DNA of 64,000 bases from Anolis sagrei. Its lineage: Eukaryota; Chordata; Lepidosauria; Squamata; Anolidae. A program made the position numbers and the translations under genes. The notes beneath the pieces were generated by a model. The model did no database searches and was not told where the DNA came from. It was given only the letters and a program-made list of their open reading frames with translations. Within the stretch, counting starts at the first letter, position 1. Each line of letters begins with the position of its first letter. Location: positions 84,659,391 to 84,723,390 of the forward strand of contig NC_090022.1 in the NCBI RefSeq assembly GCF_037176765.1. Direction: 5' to 3'. Below, piece after piece: positions 42,778-54,137 of the stretch.

Positions 42778-43725
42778 TTGAGTGACTCATTAGAAGCTGA
42801 GCCAGAGGTAGCAAGGGAAACACACTGCCCCTTCTCTCAAAGCCACTGGTGATGATCCTTCACTTCTTGCTTAGGCCTGGGGCCCTGCAAGCATGGGTCT
42901 TTTTATGGCCCAGCCTCTGGGGCAAGCAGGCTTTATTGCTGGCCTTGAGCCGCAGAGTCAGGGCCTCGTTTTGCCATGAGTGAGTCCACAGGAGCTGAAC
43001 CAGAGGCACCAGGAGAAACAAACATTGCCCCTTCTCTCAAAGCCCCTTTACTTTTTGCTTAGGCCTGAGGCCCTGCAGGCATGGGTCTTTTTATGCCCCA
43101 GCATATGGGGCAAGCAGGTGTTATTGCTGGCCTTGAGCGGCAGAGTCAGGGCCTCCGTTTTGCCAGGAGTGAGTCCGCAGGAGCTGAGCCAGAGGAGAAA
43201 CAAACAGGAGAAGCAAACACTGCCCCTTCCATCAAAGCCCCTGGCAATGCTCCTTTGCTACTTGCTTAGGCCCTAAAGGGCTGAGAATGGCGGTTAATAA
43301 ATGCATCAAATAAATAAATAGGCCTGAGGCCTTGCAGGCATGGGTCTTTTTATGCCCCAGCCTCTGGGGCAAGCAGGCTTTATTGCTGGCCTTGAGCGGC
43401 AGAGTCAGGGCCTCAGTTTTGCCAGGAGTGAGTCCACAGGAACTAAGCCAGAGGCACTAGGAGAAACAAACATTGCCCCTTCCCTCAAAGCCCCTTTACT
43501 TCTTCCTTAGGCCTGAGGCCTTGCAGGCGTGGTTCTTTTTATGCCCCAGCATATGGGGCAAGCAGGTTTTATTGCTGGCCTTGAACTGCAGAGTCAGGGC
43601 CTCAGTTTTTCCAGGAGTGAGTCCACAGAAGCTGAGCCAGAGGCAACAGGAGAAACAAACACTGCCCCTTCCCTCAAAGCTCCCAGTGATGGTCCCTCAC
43701 TTCTTGCTTAGGCCTCTTCCACCTG
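42778..43725 (+). repeat. Minisatellite, ~190-205-bp units, about 4.7 copies
   Basis: The landmark TTAGGCC recurs at 42871, 43059, 43266, 43507 and 43708. Each unit carries GGTCTTTTTATG, GGGGCAAGCAGG, TTATTGCTGGCCTTGA, GTTTTGCCAGGAGTGAGTCC, AAACATTGCCCCTTC and CTCAAAGCCCC. Spacing is 188, 207, 241 (includes a 48-bp L2 tail) and 201. The open frames through it (42980, 43473) arise because the repeat lacks stops in one frame. Confidence 0.9.
43272..43320 (+). mobile_element. Very short L2 tail inserted in the minisatellite
   Basis: CTAAAGGGCTGAGAATGGCG, GTTAATAAATGCATC and (AAAT)n, flanked on both sides by TAGGCC (43267 and 43319). Only the last ~48 bp of an L2-type 3' end inserted. Confidence 0.75.
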
Positions 43726-44304
43726 ACCATTACTTAGTTGGCTTCGGACCACCGCTGTAAAGCAAATCAGAGCTTTTCCCCATTTGTCACTGCTTATAAC
43801 AGTCTAAAAGCATTTTTACGCTATTGTTTATTTAGTTTGCAATGACAATAGACTTAAAAAAGAAGATGCAAAGTGAAAAAAAAATCAAACTGTGAATTTT
43901 TTTTTTAAAAAACCTGCAAATAAAGAAATTTCTATTTTTTTTCACCTCTCTACTAATTTCTAGGTCTTCTAGCATGATTATGGCCAATTTCCACTGGATA
44001 CAGCCATAGAATCATATAGGAGGACCTCTGTGGGGCTTCCTCCCATATTGGAAATGAGTTCAAAAAAGTGTTTTTCTAAGACTTGAGATTGTGGCACAGA
44101 GGAGCAAATTTTAGTGGGGGAAAAGTTGGAATGGTAACCTGTATCCTGGGATCCTTTTACAGTATGAAGGTATGGAGCTAAGATTCCACTTTAACTGCCA
44201 TCATTCCAAGCTATGGAAATCTGGGGTTTCCCATTTGTGGAGGAACATTTCGAATTATCAATCAGATTTCTATTCCTAGAAATCTGATTGTGTTTCATCT
44301 GTCC
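43726..44304. other. No gene recognised
   Basis: A MITE trace may lie at 44160-44225 (CCACTTTAACTGCCATCATT). Nothing else. Confidence 0.35.
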
Positions 44305-44530
44305 CAGTTGTTGTGTGCCTTCAGGTCCCACAAGATTTATGATGACCATATCATGATCTTTTTCTTGGCGATATTCATTCAGCAAAAAGTTCCTTTTCCC
44401 TTCCTCTGAGGACGAGAGAGTGTGATGTACACAAGATTATCCAATGGGTTGCCCTGCCTGAGTGTGGATTTGAACTCAGGTCCCCAGAGTTGTAGTCTAA
44501 TGCTTAAATCACTACACCATGCTGGCTCCA
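44305..44530 (-). mobile_element. Sauria-type SINE, near full length
   Basis: Reverse order: CCAGTTGTTGTGTGCCTTCA, GGTCCCACAAGATTTATGAT, TTCCTCTGAGGACGAGAGAG, GGATTTGAACTCAGGTCCCC, TCACTACACCATGCTGGCTC. Confidence 0.8.
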
Positions 44531-44807
44531 GAATGGAATTGAAGCACTCTAACTCCATAATGTGCCAAGGCCCATGCAGGCAAGGAGAAGCTGCAGCAGT
44601 TGGCTTTTAGCCTGAAATTACTGGAAAGGGCAAGAATTCATCTCTTCTTGTCTTCCCACTAATGGAGTGTAAGTTACTTTTGAACTTGGAAGTTAGTTTT
44701 CCGCAACTGGAATAAACTGAGGACTAAAAGCGAAAGTTACTGGAAGTGAGAAAAGCTGGGAGATTTTAAAAAGTGGAATAACAGAGGATTAACTGGTACT
44801 AACCTTG

Positions 44808-46508
44808 AAACATTAGAAACATTGGAGGTAAATTTCAGGCAAAAATTGGTATGATAAGAAACAAAGATGGCAGGGACCTAACAGAAGCTGAAGAGATCAA
44901 GAGAAGGTGGCGAGATTATACAGAAGATCTGTATAGGAAGGATAACAATATCGAGGATAGCTTTGACGGTGTGGTGAATGAATTAGAACCAGACATCCTG
45001 AGGAGTGAGGTTGAATGGGCCTTAAGAAGCATTGCTAACAACAAGGCAGCAGGAGACGACGGGATCCCAGCTGAACTGTTTAAAATCTTAAAAGATGATG
45101 CTGTCAAGGTGATGCATGCCATATGCCAGCAAATATGGAAAACACAAGAATGGCCATCAGACTGGAAAAAATCAACTTACATCCCCATACCAAAAAAGGG
45201 AAATGCGAAAGACTGCTCCAACTTCCGTACAGTGGCCCTTATTTCTCATGCCAGTAAGGTAATGCTCAAGATCATGCAAGGAAGACTCCAGCAATACATG
45301 GAGCGAGAGTTGCCAGATGTTCAAGCTGGGTTTAGAAAAGGCAGAGGAACGAGAGACCAGATTGCCAATATCCGCTGGATAATGGAGAAAGGCAGGGAGT
45401 TTCAGAAAAACATCTACTTCTGCTTCATTGACTACTCTAAAGCCTTTGACTGTGTGGATCATAATAAATTGTGGCAAGTTCTTGGTGGGATGGGCATACC
45501 AAGCCACCTTGTCTCTCTCCTGAGGAATCTGTACAAGGACCAAGTGGCAACAGTAAGAACTGACCACGGAACAACAGACTGGTTCAAGATTGGGAAAGGC
45601 GTCCGGCAAGGCTGCATCCTCTCACCCAACCTTTTTAACTTGTATGCAGAACACATCATGCGATGTGCGGGGCTGGATGAATGCAAAGCTGGGGTGAAAA
45701 TTGCTGGAAGAAACATTAACAACCTCAGATATGCAGATGACACCACTCTGATGGCCGAAAGCGAGGAGGAGCTGAGGAGCCTTCTAATCAAGGTGAAAGA
45801 AGAAAGCGCAAAAGCCGGGTTGCAGCTGAACGTCAAAAAAACCAAGATTATGGCAACAAGAATGATTGACAACTGGAAAATAGAGGGAGAAACCGTGGAG
45901 GCCGTGACAGACTTTGTATTTCTAGGTGCAAAGATTACTGCAGATGCAGACTGTAGCCAGGAAATCAGAAGACGCTTACTTCTTGGGAGGAGAGCAATGT
46001 CCAGTCTCGATAAAATAGTCAAGAGTAGAGACATCAGACTGGCAACAAAGATCCGCCTAGTCAAAGCCATGGTATTCCCTGTAGTCACCTACGGATGTGA
46101 GAGCTGGACCTTAGGGAAGGCTGAGCGAAGGAAGATCGATGCTTTTGAGCTGTGGTGCTGGAGGAAAGTGCTGAGAGTGCCTTGGACTGCGAGAAGATCC
46201 AACCAGTCCATTCTCCAGGAAATAAAGCCCGGCTGCTCACTGGAAGGAAGGATACTAGAGACAAAGTTGAAGTACTTTGGCCACATCATGAGGAGACAGC
46301 AAAGCCTAGAGAAAACAATTATGCTGGGGAAAGTGGAAGGCAAAAGGAAGAGGGGCCGACCTAGGGCAAGATGGATGGATGGCATCCTTGAAGTGACTGG
46401 ACTGACCTTGAAGGAGCTGGGGGTGGTGACGGCCGACAGGGAGCTCTGGCGTGGGCTGGTCCACGAGGTCACGAAGAGTCGGAGACGACTGAACGAATGA
46501 ACAACAAC
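44808..46508 (+). mobile_element. BovB (RTE clade) LINE, 5'-truncated, with target-site duplication
   Basis: Bounded by the exact 7-bp duplication AACCTTG (44801-44807 and 46509-46515). The 3' end reads GGTCACGAAGAGTCGGAGAC, GACTGAACGAATGAACAACA, the well-known BovB terminus. The 5' end of the element, including the endonuclease domain, is missing. Confidence 0.95.
44809..46500 (+). CDS. BovB reverse transcriptase ORF, 5'-truncated but otherwise open
   Basis: The frame is open from just inside the truncation (44809) and has its first Met at 44851, giving 549 residues to the natural stop. It encodes the reverse transcriptase and C-terminal domains of the BovB polyprotein. Recognised stretches: DLTEAEEIKRRWRDYTEDLY, NNKAAGDDGIPAELFK, PKKGNAKDCSNFRTVALISH, VQAGFRKGRGTRDQIANIRW, FCFIDYSKAFDCVDHNKLW, GVRQGCILSPNLFNLYAEHI and RYADDT (Asp 296-297), then YGCESWTLGKAERRKIDAFE and WCWRKVLRVPWTARRSNQS. 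No stop or frameshift was found. Without the endonuclease it should be unable to move on its own. The family is known for horizontal transfer among squamates, ruminants and others. Its 3' end is shared with Sauria SINEs, which it probably mobilises. Confidence 0.95.
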   Translation, partial: NIRNIGGKFQAKIGMIRNKDGRDLTEAEEIKRRWRDYTEDLYRKDNNIEDSFDGVVNELEPDILRSEVEWALRSIANNKAAGDDGIPAELFKILKDDAVKVMHAICQQIWKTQEWPSDWKKSTYIPIPKKGNAKDCSNFRTVALISHASKVMLKIMQGRLQQYMERELPDVQAGFRKGRGTRDQIANIRWIMEKGREFQKNIYFCFIDYSKAFDCVDHNKLWQVLGGMGIPSHLVSLLRNLYKDQVATVRTDHGTTDWFKIGKGVRQGCILSPNLFNLYAEHIMRCAGLDECKAGVKIAGRNINNLRYADDTTLMAESEEELRSLLIKVKEESAKAGLQLNVKKTKIMATRMIDNWKIEGETVEAVTDFVFLGAKITADADCSQEIRRRLLLGRRAMSSLDKIVKSRDIRLATKIRLVKAMVFPVVTYGCESWTLGKAERRKIDAFELWCWRKVLRVPWTARRSNQSILQEIKPGCSLEGRILETKLKYFGHIMRRQQSLEKTIMLGKVEGKRKRGRPRARWMDGILEVTGLTLKELGVVTADRELWRGLVHEVTKSRRRLNE

Positions 46509-46829
46509 AACCTTGCTAGACTGGGACAGTTTGATGATAGTAAATTCAGTTTGTATTATATCATGGCATAGATGAAAAGGAGCTGGGATTATCTATGACT
46601 CTGCATGTTGTTGTGAACACTTTCACATGTAGGGAATCAGGGAAAGAACAGAGACTTGGGACTTGATGAGAGCAGAGGTAAATGTGTTAAGTGCTAACGG
46701 ATAGCAAAAAATGGTATAACTCAGTCTTGTCCATTATACACGCTAAAAGGATGAAATTTAGAAACATGAGAGTTGTAATGAAAATAATGTTTGTCGAATC
46801 CTAACTCATTTATTATGAATATAAGACTA

Positions 46830-46930
46830 CATGTATGTATATGAAGTACATGGTGCTATTCAAAATAGTCTCTACCAGTGGCAATGCATTCCTGCCACCT
46901 TTGAACCCACTTGTTAACACTTCCTGTGAT
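46830..46930 (-). mobile_element. Mariner transposase C-terminal remnant
   Basis: The minus strand reads VNKWVQRWQECIATGRDYFE, matching the usual mariner C-terminus (WxxRWxxCIxxxGxYFE). It is a different lineage from the element at 55184. No terminal repeats seen. Confidence 0.5.
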
Positions 46931-46964
46931 GTCCATCCTGTTTTGGTTGTCATCAATAATATAA

Positions 46965-47050
46965 TCATATATACTTTATTTAAATTCTGACCTGTCTCCC
47001 TGAGGGGAGTCAGGGTAGATTATGTACACATATATGGCAAACATTCAATG
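46965..47050 (-). mobile_element. L2 3'-tail fragment
   Basis: ACTTTATTTAAATTCTGACC, CTGAGGGGAGTCAGGGTAGA, inverse of the L2 end, diverged. Confidence 0.5.
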
Positions 47051-47199
47051 CCGTTATACAGTGAACAAAGACAGGCAGTACATAAACAGAGGTAAAGGCT
47101 TCCTATCTTTTTCCATCTCTGGCATCTGGAAGCTGTGCTTGACTCCAGCCACAAGAGGGGGGGGGGGTGTTGCTCTATTTTCCATGCCAAGGGGCTTTG

Positions 47200-47440
47200 T
47201 TGTCCTTAGACATTTTCCTGATCGAATTGTCGGCATGTCCACACTGGCAGCTTTTATTACCTCCCTGCCAAAGCGGTACCTATTTATCTACTCACATTGC
47301 TGTTTCCGAATTGCTAAGTGAGCAGAAGCAGGGCTGATGGTTGGGCGCTCACCCCATCCTGGGCTTGAACTGGCAACCTTTTGATTGGCAAGATTTTCTG
47401 CAGCTGGCAGTTTAACCCGATGTGCTAAAGTCCAGCCCAA
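47200..47440 (-). mobile_element. Old tRNA-derived SINE related to family A
   Basis: Reverse layout as family A but much diverged: GTCGGCATGTCCACACTGGC, TATTTATCTACTCACATTGC, GGGCTTGAACTGGCAACC, GGCAGTTTAACCCGATGTGC. Confidence 0.6.
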
Positions 47441-48539
47441 TAGCTGGCTTTCCATTACATAGTTTCTTCAAACTTTTTCATCTGTTTTCACTCATTGTTC
47501 TCATCAAGTCTCACCTTTCCATACACAATTTGGAGCCTTTTGTGGTCATCAGTAGCAGTACATCCTTCTTTGGTCAAGAACTCAATTACTGCTCTTTGTT
47601 TCTTTTCCATGTCTATCATTATGCAACACCTAGAAATACAGAAATAACGTAAGGATTACACTATCAGGTGATGTAATAACATCATATTTGAATTAACAGT
47701 TCAGAGAAAATGGCACAGAGATTGCTTTCAGCACAACCTTGTAGTCTGAGCTTTTATGAAGTTGTTAAATGTTTTGAGCTTTTGTTGACAGTAGGCCTGT
47801 TTTTACTTATTTCATTAAAGAGCTTAACATATAGCTAAACAAATTGTTCCTATTATTGTTTCCAAATGAGGGTTGTCCTTTACAACACACCTTATTTATG
47901 GGAGATACAGACAATGCTGCCTTCAATTTGCAGTCCTTCCATGTTCTTCCTGCATTTCTTTTGTCTCCCTCTATTTGAAATGAAAGTCTGTGAAGGAAAA
48001 ACATGAAACTGACAATTGCTCTCAGTTTGAAAGCACCTCCAACACATTTTCAAAAAATTAATAAATTTACAGATACCATAATATAATGCAGTAATTTAAA
48101 ATATAGGGCGGCACTTTTAAACCATATTGATTTCTAGCAGAAAGTGAAGAGCAAATGCTTAAATTTCTGACTGAAATAAGCAGGACTTAAATGTTATTGC
48201 TCACACAGTTCTATACATGCTAACACAAGTAAGTCTGAATACAATCTATGGGACTTATTTCTTAGAAACAGTGCCCCAATTTGGCCCCATCAAGCCTTGT
48301 GTTGTTATTAATAGTTTGGTTATGTGAAGAATTCAAAAAACGTACAAATAGAGCCTAATGTATACACTATAGCTTTAGAATTTATCTCCACACCCCTCTC
48401 TTCTCTACGTTTGACCAGCTTTGAATGCCAGTTTTCTCCTAATTCATTTCCAGCTTTGAGGGGAAGTTATAAAAGTCAGTGGTTGCTCTCCACCAATAGA
48501 TAGATGATCCGATTTATCAATTCTCCTAATCTAATTTCA
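47441..48539. other. No gene recognised
   Basis: A trace of the GCAATCCTAT MITE may lie at 48220-48270. Otherwise nothing is supported. Confidence 0.35.
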
Positions 48540-48768
48540 CTAACTGCAAGTTGCTTCTGGTATGAGAGAATTGGCCATCTGCAAGGATGTTGCCCAGGGA
48601 ATGTCTGGATGTTTTGATGTTTTACCATCCTTGTGGGAGACTTCTCTCATGTCTCCATATGGGGAGCTGGAGCTGACAGAGGGAGCTCATCCACACTCTC
48701 CCCAGATTTGAACCTCTGACCTGTCGGTCTTCAGTCCTGCTGGCACAATTGCATCACCAGGGGCTCAA
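48540..48768 (-). mobile_element. SINE family B
   Basis: Reverse: AACTGCAAGTTGCTTCTGGT, GTTTTACCATCCTTGTGGGA, TTTGAACCTCTGACCTGTCG, ACCAGGGGCTC. Confidence 0.85.
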
Positions 48769-49594
48769 TAAAGAACCAACAGCGCACTATACCTTGAGGA
48801 AGAGAAAAAAAAACTATTTAATTTAGGAAGGTAAGACAGGGGCTTTATATAGAAAGCAGGAAGAGGAATATTTGATCATCCAGCTGTTGTCTGACTGTCC
48901 TAGCCAGCAAAGCGAATAAGTATGAGATGCAGTTCCACAATATCTGGAGGTCTGCCCATTCCCAGATCCTTCAACCCATCCTATTCGAAAGGCTTTTCCA
49001 TTGGGGTCTGATTTCTCCTGCGGTATCTCATGCCAAGGTTGTGATTAAGCAAAGCTTCCATTCAATTTCCCATAAAGCAAAGGAAATAACTGGGAGTGCT
49101 CTACTTCAAGAGCATAGTGACAGAGAGACAGACAACTCATGGAATATGTCTGTTTGACCTGCCAGATGTGCTTTATTTTTTTTAAAGGCTTTGTCCTTTA
49201 TTCCAGTACATTATTGTTGCACAAAAGACTCCCACTCCTTTAAGAACACTTAATAAAGCTCCCTTAAAAAGCCATAATAAACTCTTCGTGAGTTTTGATT
49301 ACAAACCCCTGGAACAGTGGTATGGAAAGAAACTCCCATTTAAACCAACAGAGTTTAGTTCCAAATAACTGCACGTGTGGAGTGCATCCAAACTCTATCC
49401 ATGAATCCAAAGCAACCATATGTCACTGAGTACCACCAGATGTCAAGGAGTCATAGCAGAGGAAGGCTGTTGCCTTCATGTCCTGCTTATGCGCCTCCTG
49501 GGAACATCTGTGAGAAACAGCTGCTTTGTTATGATTGGGGAACCTTTGCTTTTTTGGACTACATATCCTCCAACAGCTCCATGCCGAGTAGTGG
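48769..49594. other. No gene recognised
   Basis: Two short overlapping frames near 49377-49650 have no family resemblance. Confidence 0.35.
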
Positions 49595-49757
49595 TTTCTG
49601 GAAGTTGGAAGTCTACACTGCCATATAAACCAGATTATCAAAACAGATAATCCACATAATCTGCTTTGAATTGGATTACATGAATTTACATTGCTATATA
49701 ATCCAGTTCAAAGCAGATAATCTTGATTTTATATGGCAGTGTAGAAGGAGCCTAAGA
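49595..49757. repeat. Palindromic MITE ('CTGCCATATAAACCAGATTAT' family)
   Basis: CTACACTGCCATATAAACCA ... TTTATATGGCAGTGTAG. Inner repeats of CAGATAATC and TAATCTGCTTTGAA alternate in orientation. Confidence 0.75.
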
Positions 49758-51695
49758 CATTTGTGCCACATCAAACAGTTCCACGAGTTTATTCAGATGC
49801 AGGATACTAAATTTTAGTATAAAAATAAACTGAGACAAATATATTATAAGGCTGGGATCAGGAATCTAAAGGCTGCTTTGTACATTCTGCACTATTTCTT
49901 TCTCATTATATAATTTAAAATATGCACAAAATTCACACATTTGCATATAAAACAACATTTTCTCTGCATGGAAACAATACTTCAGGATGGAAATGTTATT
50001 GTTTGTACACCCCCCCCCCCCCCCCGGCCCCCCAAGAATAAGTTCTGAATTGTGAATTGCCTTTGAAAACTGCAAGCTTTTAAAATATTTTCTCACAGTT
50101 ACCAATATCTTCTTTTAAGAAGAACTTAGTGAAGAATGACATATCTAAGAATGAGACAACTGCCTCAAGCAGCAGACACCAGGCCAGCAGCATAATTTTG
50201 CATTTACTCCTGAGTGACTCTCTCCCAAGCCATTCCCATCTGTGGGATTTTCTGCACCCTCTGTGTACTAGCAAAGTACCAATCATGCAAGAGATGAGGA
50301 AAAATAACTATGTCTATCGAGAGTTCTGGGTTCAGTGTTTTCTATGGATATAAAATAAAATACAGTACAGCTTTCAATTTTATATGTGCAATATACAGAA
50401 TGGGCAGAGCCCACAAGAGTCTGTGTTTGGACTATAATTCCAAATACCCCATAGTTATTCTAGATAGTATGATCAGATTGACTGTGAGATATTTGGAGCT
50501 GTAGTCCACAAACGCATGGTTGTGGGGCTCCTGTGTGGTGTTTCTTCTTTTCCTCTTACGCACTGGCTAGGCATTGTTTCATCTGTTCCTATTAGAATTT
50601 GACTGCAGCACTCTTTAATATCCATCCTTCACATCAAAACAAATCCCAGTGTCATTTTGCTTAGCTCTAAGCTTGGATGCTATCTTTGATTATATGCAGG
50701 CACCATGCGATATTTTATGTCATGAACTTTATTTCATCCTCAATCACATGCACAGTGCTCTATGGAGGAAAAAAAACTGGCAAGGACGGAGAGGGAGGAG
50801 AGAAGAGAAAAAGAGAATGTGCCTCTGGAAGTTAGTGCTCTAAATGTAGGGCAGAACAGGCAGTACCCAAAACACACTGCTTTGTCTCGTGGACACCCAT
50901 GCCCAGATCATTACGTTTTAAATTAAAGCATCTCTAGCATGTAGTTTCTTCAAAACAGCCCTTTTCATAGCAATGGGTGCACAGCCTTGGGAGGCAATTT
51001 GGCAGTGAAAGCTAATGCATACCAGAGTCTGGGGAAGTTACTCTTTTGGACTACAGTTCCCAGAAGGTTTCTATGAAATTGTTGGTCTAAAAAAGGTTTT
51101 TCCTTAAGTTTGGCTTATTTGGTTGATACATGGTTGCTTACTAAACATGAGCAATAGTACCTACTTCTACCTCGACATGACTGGATTCAATGTCAGGGGA
51201 AAACCTTTACCTATCCACTTATTCAGACAAATTGATAAAATATAATTAGAGTTAATTCACTCACCCATCTGATTTTTAGAAACTGTCCCATATGTGGATA
51301 TGCTTAATAAATGAATCAAAGCTTTTTTAAAAGTAGTTAATTACATTTTAACAGAACAGCCAAATCATAAAACTCAACACATGCATGAAACACAAGGACT
51401 TTGTTAGAAATAGGAATGTTTTCTGCCTTGAGGTTTGAGAGCTGATGTTGATTTTTTAAAGGATATACATCATCTATACCTGCCAGACCAAACAAAAAAG
51501 CAGAACTAAATAGGATTCTGGACTAAACTGAAATTTTTGATTGGAAATGCACATGTTCCCAACCTTCAATGCATTCCACAGAAGAAAAGCATTTCGCTGC
51601 ATGCGCCCATTTTGGAAAATGCTAAAAAAACAAAAAAACAAAAAAAACAAAACAGCCCAGCATGAATTTCTGAAATGTGCTTGTATGCTCTAATC
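49758..51695. other. No gene recognised; SINE 3' remnant
   Basis: A poly-C run is at 50010-50026. A SINE family A 3' remnant (ACATGACTGGATTCAATGTC, AGGGGAAAACC) is at 51173-51215. No coding exon is convincing. Confidence 0.4.
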
Positions 51696-51975
51696 CAGTG
51701 GTTCTTAACTGTGGGCTGTGGACCACCAGTGGGCCATGAGGACAAAAATCTGGTCCACGAGCCCCCTTCCTTTTTACTTATTTTATTGTATCTATTTTTT
51801 TCTGCTCCTTTCGCACCGCCTGCCACTCCTTCCCTGTTGCTGACCATGGCATATGTCCTGTATCAGAACTAAATCTAAAGTTGACTGAAAACTGATTCGT
51901 AACCCTTTTGGTACTAATGTTGGAGAGTGGTCCCTGGTCAAGTGATCCCTGGTCAAAAAAGGTTGGGAACCACTT
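51696..51975. mobile_element. hAT-type element with 8-bp target-site duplication
   Basis: Ends CAGTGGTTCTTAA and GGTTGGGAACCACTT are inverted repeats. CTCTAATC flanks both sides (51688-51695 and 51976-51983). 280 bp, non-coding. Confidence 0.9.
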
Positions 51976-52174
51976 CTCTAATCAATAAGTGACTAATGCC
52001 AAAAAAATAGATATGAAGTACAGAACCAACATGGAATAGACCTGAAAGTGAGGAAAGAGAAAGATTCATATAAGGAAGTCCATGTGACCAGTCTGTGCTT
52101 ATTAAGGTTGCCTGATCTCAGGGATATCCATGTGCCTCTCTGGGCCAGGTTCTAAAACTGGAATAGTTTCAATT

Positions 52175-52600
52175 TGATAACTTTATTTATTTACTTACTA
52201 TATTTGTATACTGCCTTTCTCAGCCTGCAGGCGACTCAAGGTGGTTTACAGGGCAAAATTCCATGCCCACAATACCATAAATACAATTAAAAACATTAAC
52301 ATATAATAAAAACCATAACAAAATCAATAAAACATAAATCGTTAGTGTCTCCTTGTTAAAAATATTGTCTGGTCCCATCGTCTAGTCGTTCCATTTTCCT
52401 ATATCAGTTACTCTGCATTTGCAAACGCTTGCTCAAAAAGCCACATCTTGACTTTTTTCTGGAATGTTAAAATGTTAAAAACTTTAGTGTTATACAGATC
52501 TGTTTCAGAAGTTGGAGGAACTGATGGAGGCACCAACTCAGAACTGTAGCCATCTCTTATGTAAGATCTCTCTCGATATCTTGGTTCATACAACCACTGA
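52175..52600 (-). mobile_element. L2 LINE 3' end with last codons of the ORF
   Basis: Plus strand: TTTATTTATTTACTTACTAT, CAGGCGACTCAAGGTGGTTT (inverse 3' UTR). On the minus strand the ORF end reads FQKKVKMWLFEQAF, aligning with FRKKLKTWMFEQAF of the intact L2. Confidence 0.8.
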
Positions 52601-53748
52601 CTCTATATTGTTGTCACATACCACATGCAAGCTGAGAGCTGCATAAAATGTTTCCTTGAGCCTGTGTTGGCTATGGAAAGAGGCCCAGTGTCTGAGGTGT
52701 CTTGGAAGAAAGGAGGAAATTCACCCTTCCAAGAAAATTAATGATCACATATTCTGCCATCTCCCACACCCTCTACCCTGCCTTCTGTTGTTAATACAAA
52801 TTGATTTGACTACTTTAGGGTTGGAAGAAATCACATTTCAGTCCATATTCCCAGGCAAGGATTGAAATCCAATTTTTGTGTAAACCCCTCTTAAAAACCT
52901 GATGTGAGGATGGAAACTCTGAGAGGGTGAAAACTCAAGTGGCGATGGTAGCAAGAGGTGATGCTGTAACAAAGCATTCCTGGAGTGATGATGTCACAGT
53001 TTGAACTGCAGCCGGAGCGTGTGGCAGCCAGTGCCAGATATGTGGAGGAATGATTAGGGCAGCACTTTATCCTTGTAATTGCTGATGATTTATGGCCATC
53101 TTTAAAAATGTTTGTTCATGCACTCCTTTCGTGCATTGGAAGGGGCTATTTCTAGGCTCTGGAGCTTGCTATAAAAAGCATTGTTGAAGCAGAAGTTTTG
53201 GGAGTGAGGAGCTCAGCTTTACCCAGTTGTCTGGTCTGGCGTTATGATTGGCCATTCCCTTGCCTGGATTGGGCGGGCATCTGCAGTGTGAAGTTTGGGT
53301 GAAGAGGAGGGGCCTGGCAAGGCTGTTGGAAAGTGTGTCCCGCACCCGGCACAGTGCATTTTGATGCCAGACACACTCCTTGTCAGTTCTTTAATCCTCC
53401 TTCATATTTTCCAGCTGTTCCTTCCCACCCGCCCCTTAAGGGAGCGAGGGGCCCAATTTGCAGAGCTCTCGTAAGGTGGAGGGTGGAGTTGGAGCACCAC
53501 CATCTGTTAGAAGGATACTAAGAAGAAAACTAGGTGCAAAAAAGCAAAAAGGTTAATCAATCTTTCAGCCTACTCAAGAGAGGGAGCAGGGGTGTTTTGG
53601 ATCAATTTGTATTTTGAGATGTGGAGATCTTTTTAACTCTGTGCTTCATCACTGTGAACCAAGTAAGTTCATACCATTCCCAAGCTGGCCCAGGATAATC
53701 TGCCTACCATGAAGGACAAAATGACACCCTTATCTTGCAGGTATCTTT
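52601..53748. other. No gene recognised
   Basis: 53200-53520 is somewhat GC-richer, with no supported feature. Confidence 0.35.
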
Positions 53749-53929
53749 TAGGCCTGTTTGATCAAGAAAAAATTTGTTTCTAAATTCGATTCTTAATTGG
53801 GGTGTTTTTTTGTTTCGATATTTAAAATATTTACAAAACTTTCCAAAAAAATGTTTTGTTATTTACGAATTTTCGTTATTATTTACAAAACATTTTAGAA
53901 AAAAAAATTTTCTTGATCAAACAGGCTAA

Positions 53930-54133
53930 GTGTGAATGTTGCCGTAATGGTCACCTTGATTAGCATTGAATGGCTTTCTCCCACCCTGGACATTCCATAG
54001 ATAATATTAGATGATATATAACTCACCATTTGCCTAGTTTCCAACAGACCTCTGAGGATGCCTGCCATAGATGTGGGCAAAATGTCAGGAGAGAATGCTT
54101 CTGGAACATGGTCATACAGCCCTGAAAAGTCAC
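53930..54133 (+). mobile_element. Penelope-like 3' fragment inside the hAT element
   Basis: AGTGTGAATGTTGCCGTAAT, CATTGAATGGCTTTCTCCCA, CTGAGGATGCCTGCCATAGA, GTCAGGAGAGAATGCTTCTG. It ends just before the GC-rich repeats. Confidence 0.75.
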
Positions 54134-54137
54134 ACAA

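Noticed and set aside
42980-43760. Repeated ~95-codon frames (RPEALQAW..., CPSIWGKQVLLLAL)
   Set aside because: They are the minisatellite unit read in a stop-free frame; indels between units break any protein logic.
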